Below, in pieces: positions 6,494 to 7,234 of a stretch of 7,234 nt of DNA (its first letter is position 1; every line of letters begins with the position of its first letter). A program made the position numbers and the translations under genes. Source of the stretch: Lachnospiraceae bacterium (GTDB lineage Bacteria > Bacillota > Clostridia > Lachnospirales > Lachnospiraceae); the NCBI GenBank assembly GCA_017651385.1, contig JAGCCY010000264.1, positions 1 to 7,234 of the forward strand, read 5' to 3'. A model generated the notes under the pieces. The model had not been told where the DNA came from. It saw nothing but the letters and a program-made list of their open reading frames with translations, and did no database searches.

Positions 6494-7135
6494 ATGAAGA
6501 TCAATCAGGTAGAGGAGCTTGTGGGCATCACAAAAAAGAATATCCGTTTTTATGAAGATGAAGGACTTGTAAGTCCCGACAGGAATCCGGAGAACGGATA
6601 CAGAGAGTACACTCTTAAAGATGTTGAAGTCTTAAACAAGATAAAGCTCCTAAGGATGCTGGACGTTTCCTGCGAAGACATCAGAAGGCTTGAAGAAGGA
6701 AAAGTGAGTTTAAAAGAATGTATGGAAGAGCACAGTACTTCTTTGAGCCGGCGAAAACACGACATTGATCATATGATCACAATGTGCGGACTTTTATCTT
6801 CGGATGAACGTGAATTTTGTGATATCAAGGCCTCGGACTACCTAAGTAAGATGGTTGATCTTGAAAAAGGAGGTGTCCGGTTCATGGATGTTAAGAAAAA
6901 CGACGTCGCTGTCAGAAAGACAGGCGCAATCCTCGCGGGATGCATAGTCATATTATTTGTGCTGTTTTTTGAAGGCTTAATGATATGGGCCAATATACAG
7001 GATCCGATGCCGATCGGTCTGTTCGCGGCATTTCTGATCATCCCGGCTGTGGTAGTGATAGCGGTATTGGTCGTAATGATCCAAAGACTTAAAGAGATCA
7101 AAGGAGGAGAAATGGATGAAGCTGGTAAGTATTGA
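6494..7135 (+). CDS. MerR-family regulator with two C-terminal transmembrane helices
   Basis: This appears to be a DNA-binding regulator anchored in the membrane. The winged helix-turn-helix begins at residue 1 and shows the MerR signature (IRFYEDEGLVSPDR at 17-30, NGYREYT at 34-40). A helical stretch at about 72-103 should form the antiparallel dimer coiled coil. A linker to about 143 leads to two hydrophobic segments at about 144-166 and 174-196, joined by a short polar turn, then a charged tail. Both ends are therefore predicted in the cytoplasm. It has four cysteines before the membrane part (60, 76, 98, 109) plus C150 in the first helix, but no CueR/ZntR-type C-terminal metal loop, so the effector is unknown. 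The start has GGAG at 6485-6488, five bases upstream. The last codons overlap the next gene, and the tail codons KGGE double as its ribosome site. It resembles uncharacterised clostridial MerR proteins. Confidence 0.9.
   Translation: MKINQVEELVGITKKNIRFYEDEGLVSPDRNPENGYREYTLKDVEVLNKIKLLRMLDVSCEDIRRLEEGKVSLKECMEEHSTSLSRRKHDIDHMITMCGLLSSDEREFCDIKASDYLSKMVDLEKGGVRFMDVKKNDVAVRKTGAILAGCIVILFVLFFEGLMIWANIQDPMPIGLFAAFLIIPAVVVIAVLVVMIQRLKEIKGGEMDEAGKY
7101..7107 (+). promoter_or_regulatory. Ribosome binding site of the YbjQ-family gene, inside the MerR gene
   Basis: AAGGAGG lies eight bases before ATG 7116 and within the codons for Lys-Gly-Gly of the MerR tail. It selects ATG 7116 over the nearby ATG 7112, which is in the MerR frame and encodes Met207 of that protein. 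Confidence 0.8.
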
Positions 7136-7234
7136 TAATATTCCCGGTAAAGAATATGAAGCACTCGGTATCGTAAAGGGTACCATCGTTCAGACAAAAA
7201 ATATAGGAAGAGATTTCATGGCAGGCATGAAGAC
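7116..7234 (+). CDS. YbjQ/UPF0145-family protein, 5' part only
   Basis: Only the first 39 codons are in the window; the gene runs off the right edge. The visible N-terminus follows the YbjQ pattern: a short strand, an IPG motif at 9-11, LGIVKG at 17-22, and NIGRDFMAGMK at 29-39, which corresponds to the N-x-x-RDF-x-AG-x-(K/R) core of the family. Full-length members are about 100-110 residues and form ring-like oligomers; some databases call the domain a putative heavy-metal-binding domain, but the function is not established. The start overlaps the MerR gene by 20 bases in another frame with a strong ribosome site, so the two are translationally coupled and should act together. Confidence 0.85.
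   Translation, partial: MKLVSIDNIPGKEYEALGIVKGTIVQTKNIGRDFMAGMK

Noticed and set aside
1..7234. CRISPR arrays, tRNA/rRNA genes, riboswitches, insertion sequences, toxin-antitoxin or defence genes
   Set aside because: No regularly spaced repeats, cloverleaf, transposase, terminal inverted repeats or related protein motifs are seen. Noncoding gaps are too short for most riboswitches.

Overview
The window looks like the chromosome of a Gram-positive anaerobe of the class Clostridia, most likely a Lachnospiraceae member close to Butyrivibrio, Roseburia or Blautia. This placement is an inference. It rests on moderate GC by eye, frequent ATA isoleucine codons, strong AGGAGG-type ribosome binding sites, short intergenic gaps, intracellular GH43 and GH31 glycosidases, and an NFACT-family RqcH protein. 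No phage, insertion sequence, CRISPR, tRNA or rRNA is visible, and no stretch longer than about 300 bases lacks a gene.

Layout. (1) 7-996 (+) encodes a YrbG-like Ca2+/cation antiporter. (2) A 14-bp-stem hairpin at 1018-1051 separates it from the convergent rqcH gene, 1053-2786 (-), the ribosome quality-control factor; rqcH is driven by a clear sigma-A promoter at 2822-2850. (3) A divergent intergenic region (2787-2946) feeds a rightward two-gene carbohydrate operon: a GH43 beta-xylosidase/arabinofuranosidase (2947-4449) and, 17 bases later, a GH31 alpha-glucosidase-type enzyme (4467-6359). Both lack signal peptides, so they probably finish imported plant-derived oligosaccharides in the cytoplasm. 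(4) An AT-rich block then leads to a MerR-type promoter with a 19-bp spacer and a palindromic operator (6420-6450). It drives a MerR-family regulator with two C-terminal membrane helices (6494-7135). The regulator's 3' end overlaps by 20 bases the start of a YbjQ/UPF0145-family gene (7116 to the window edge).

The most interesting part is the right end. A membrane-anchored MerR protein sits behind its own probable distorted-spacer promoter and is translationally coupled to a YbjQ-family protein. The operator strongly resembles copper-responsive CueR operators, but the regulator has no CueR-like C-terminal metal-binding loop, so its signal is unknown and may come from the membrane. The rest of the window is ordinary housekeeping and plant-polysaccharide metabolism with a few regulatory details worth checking.
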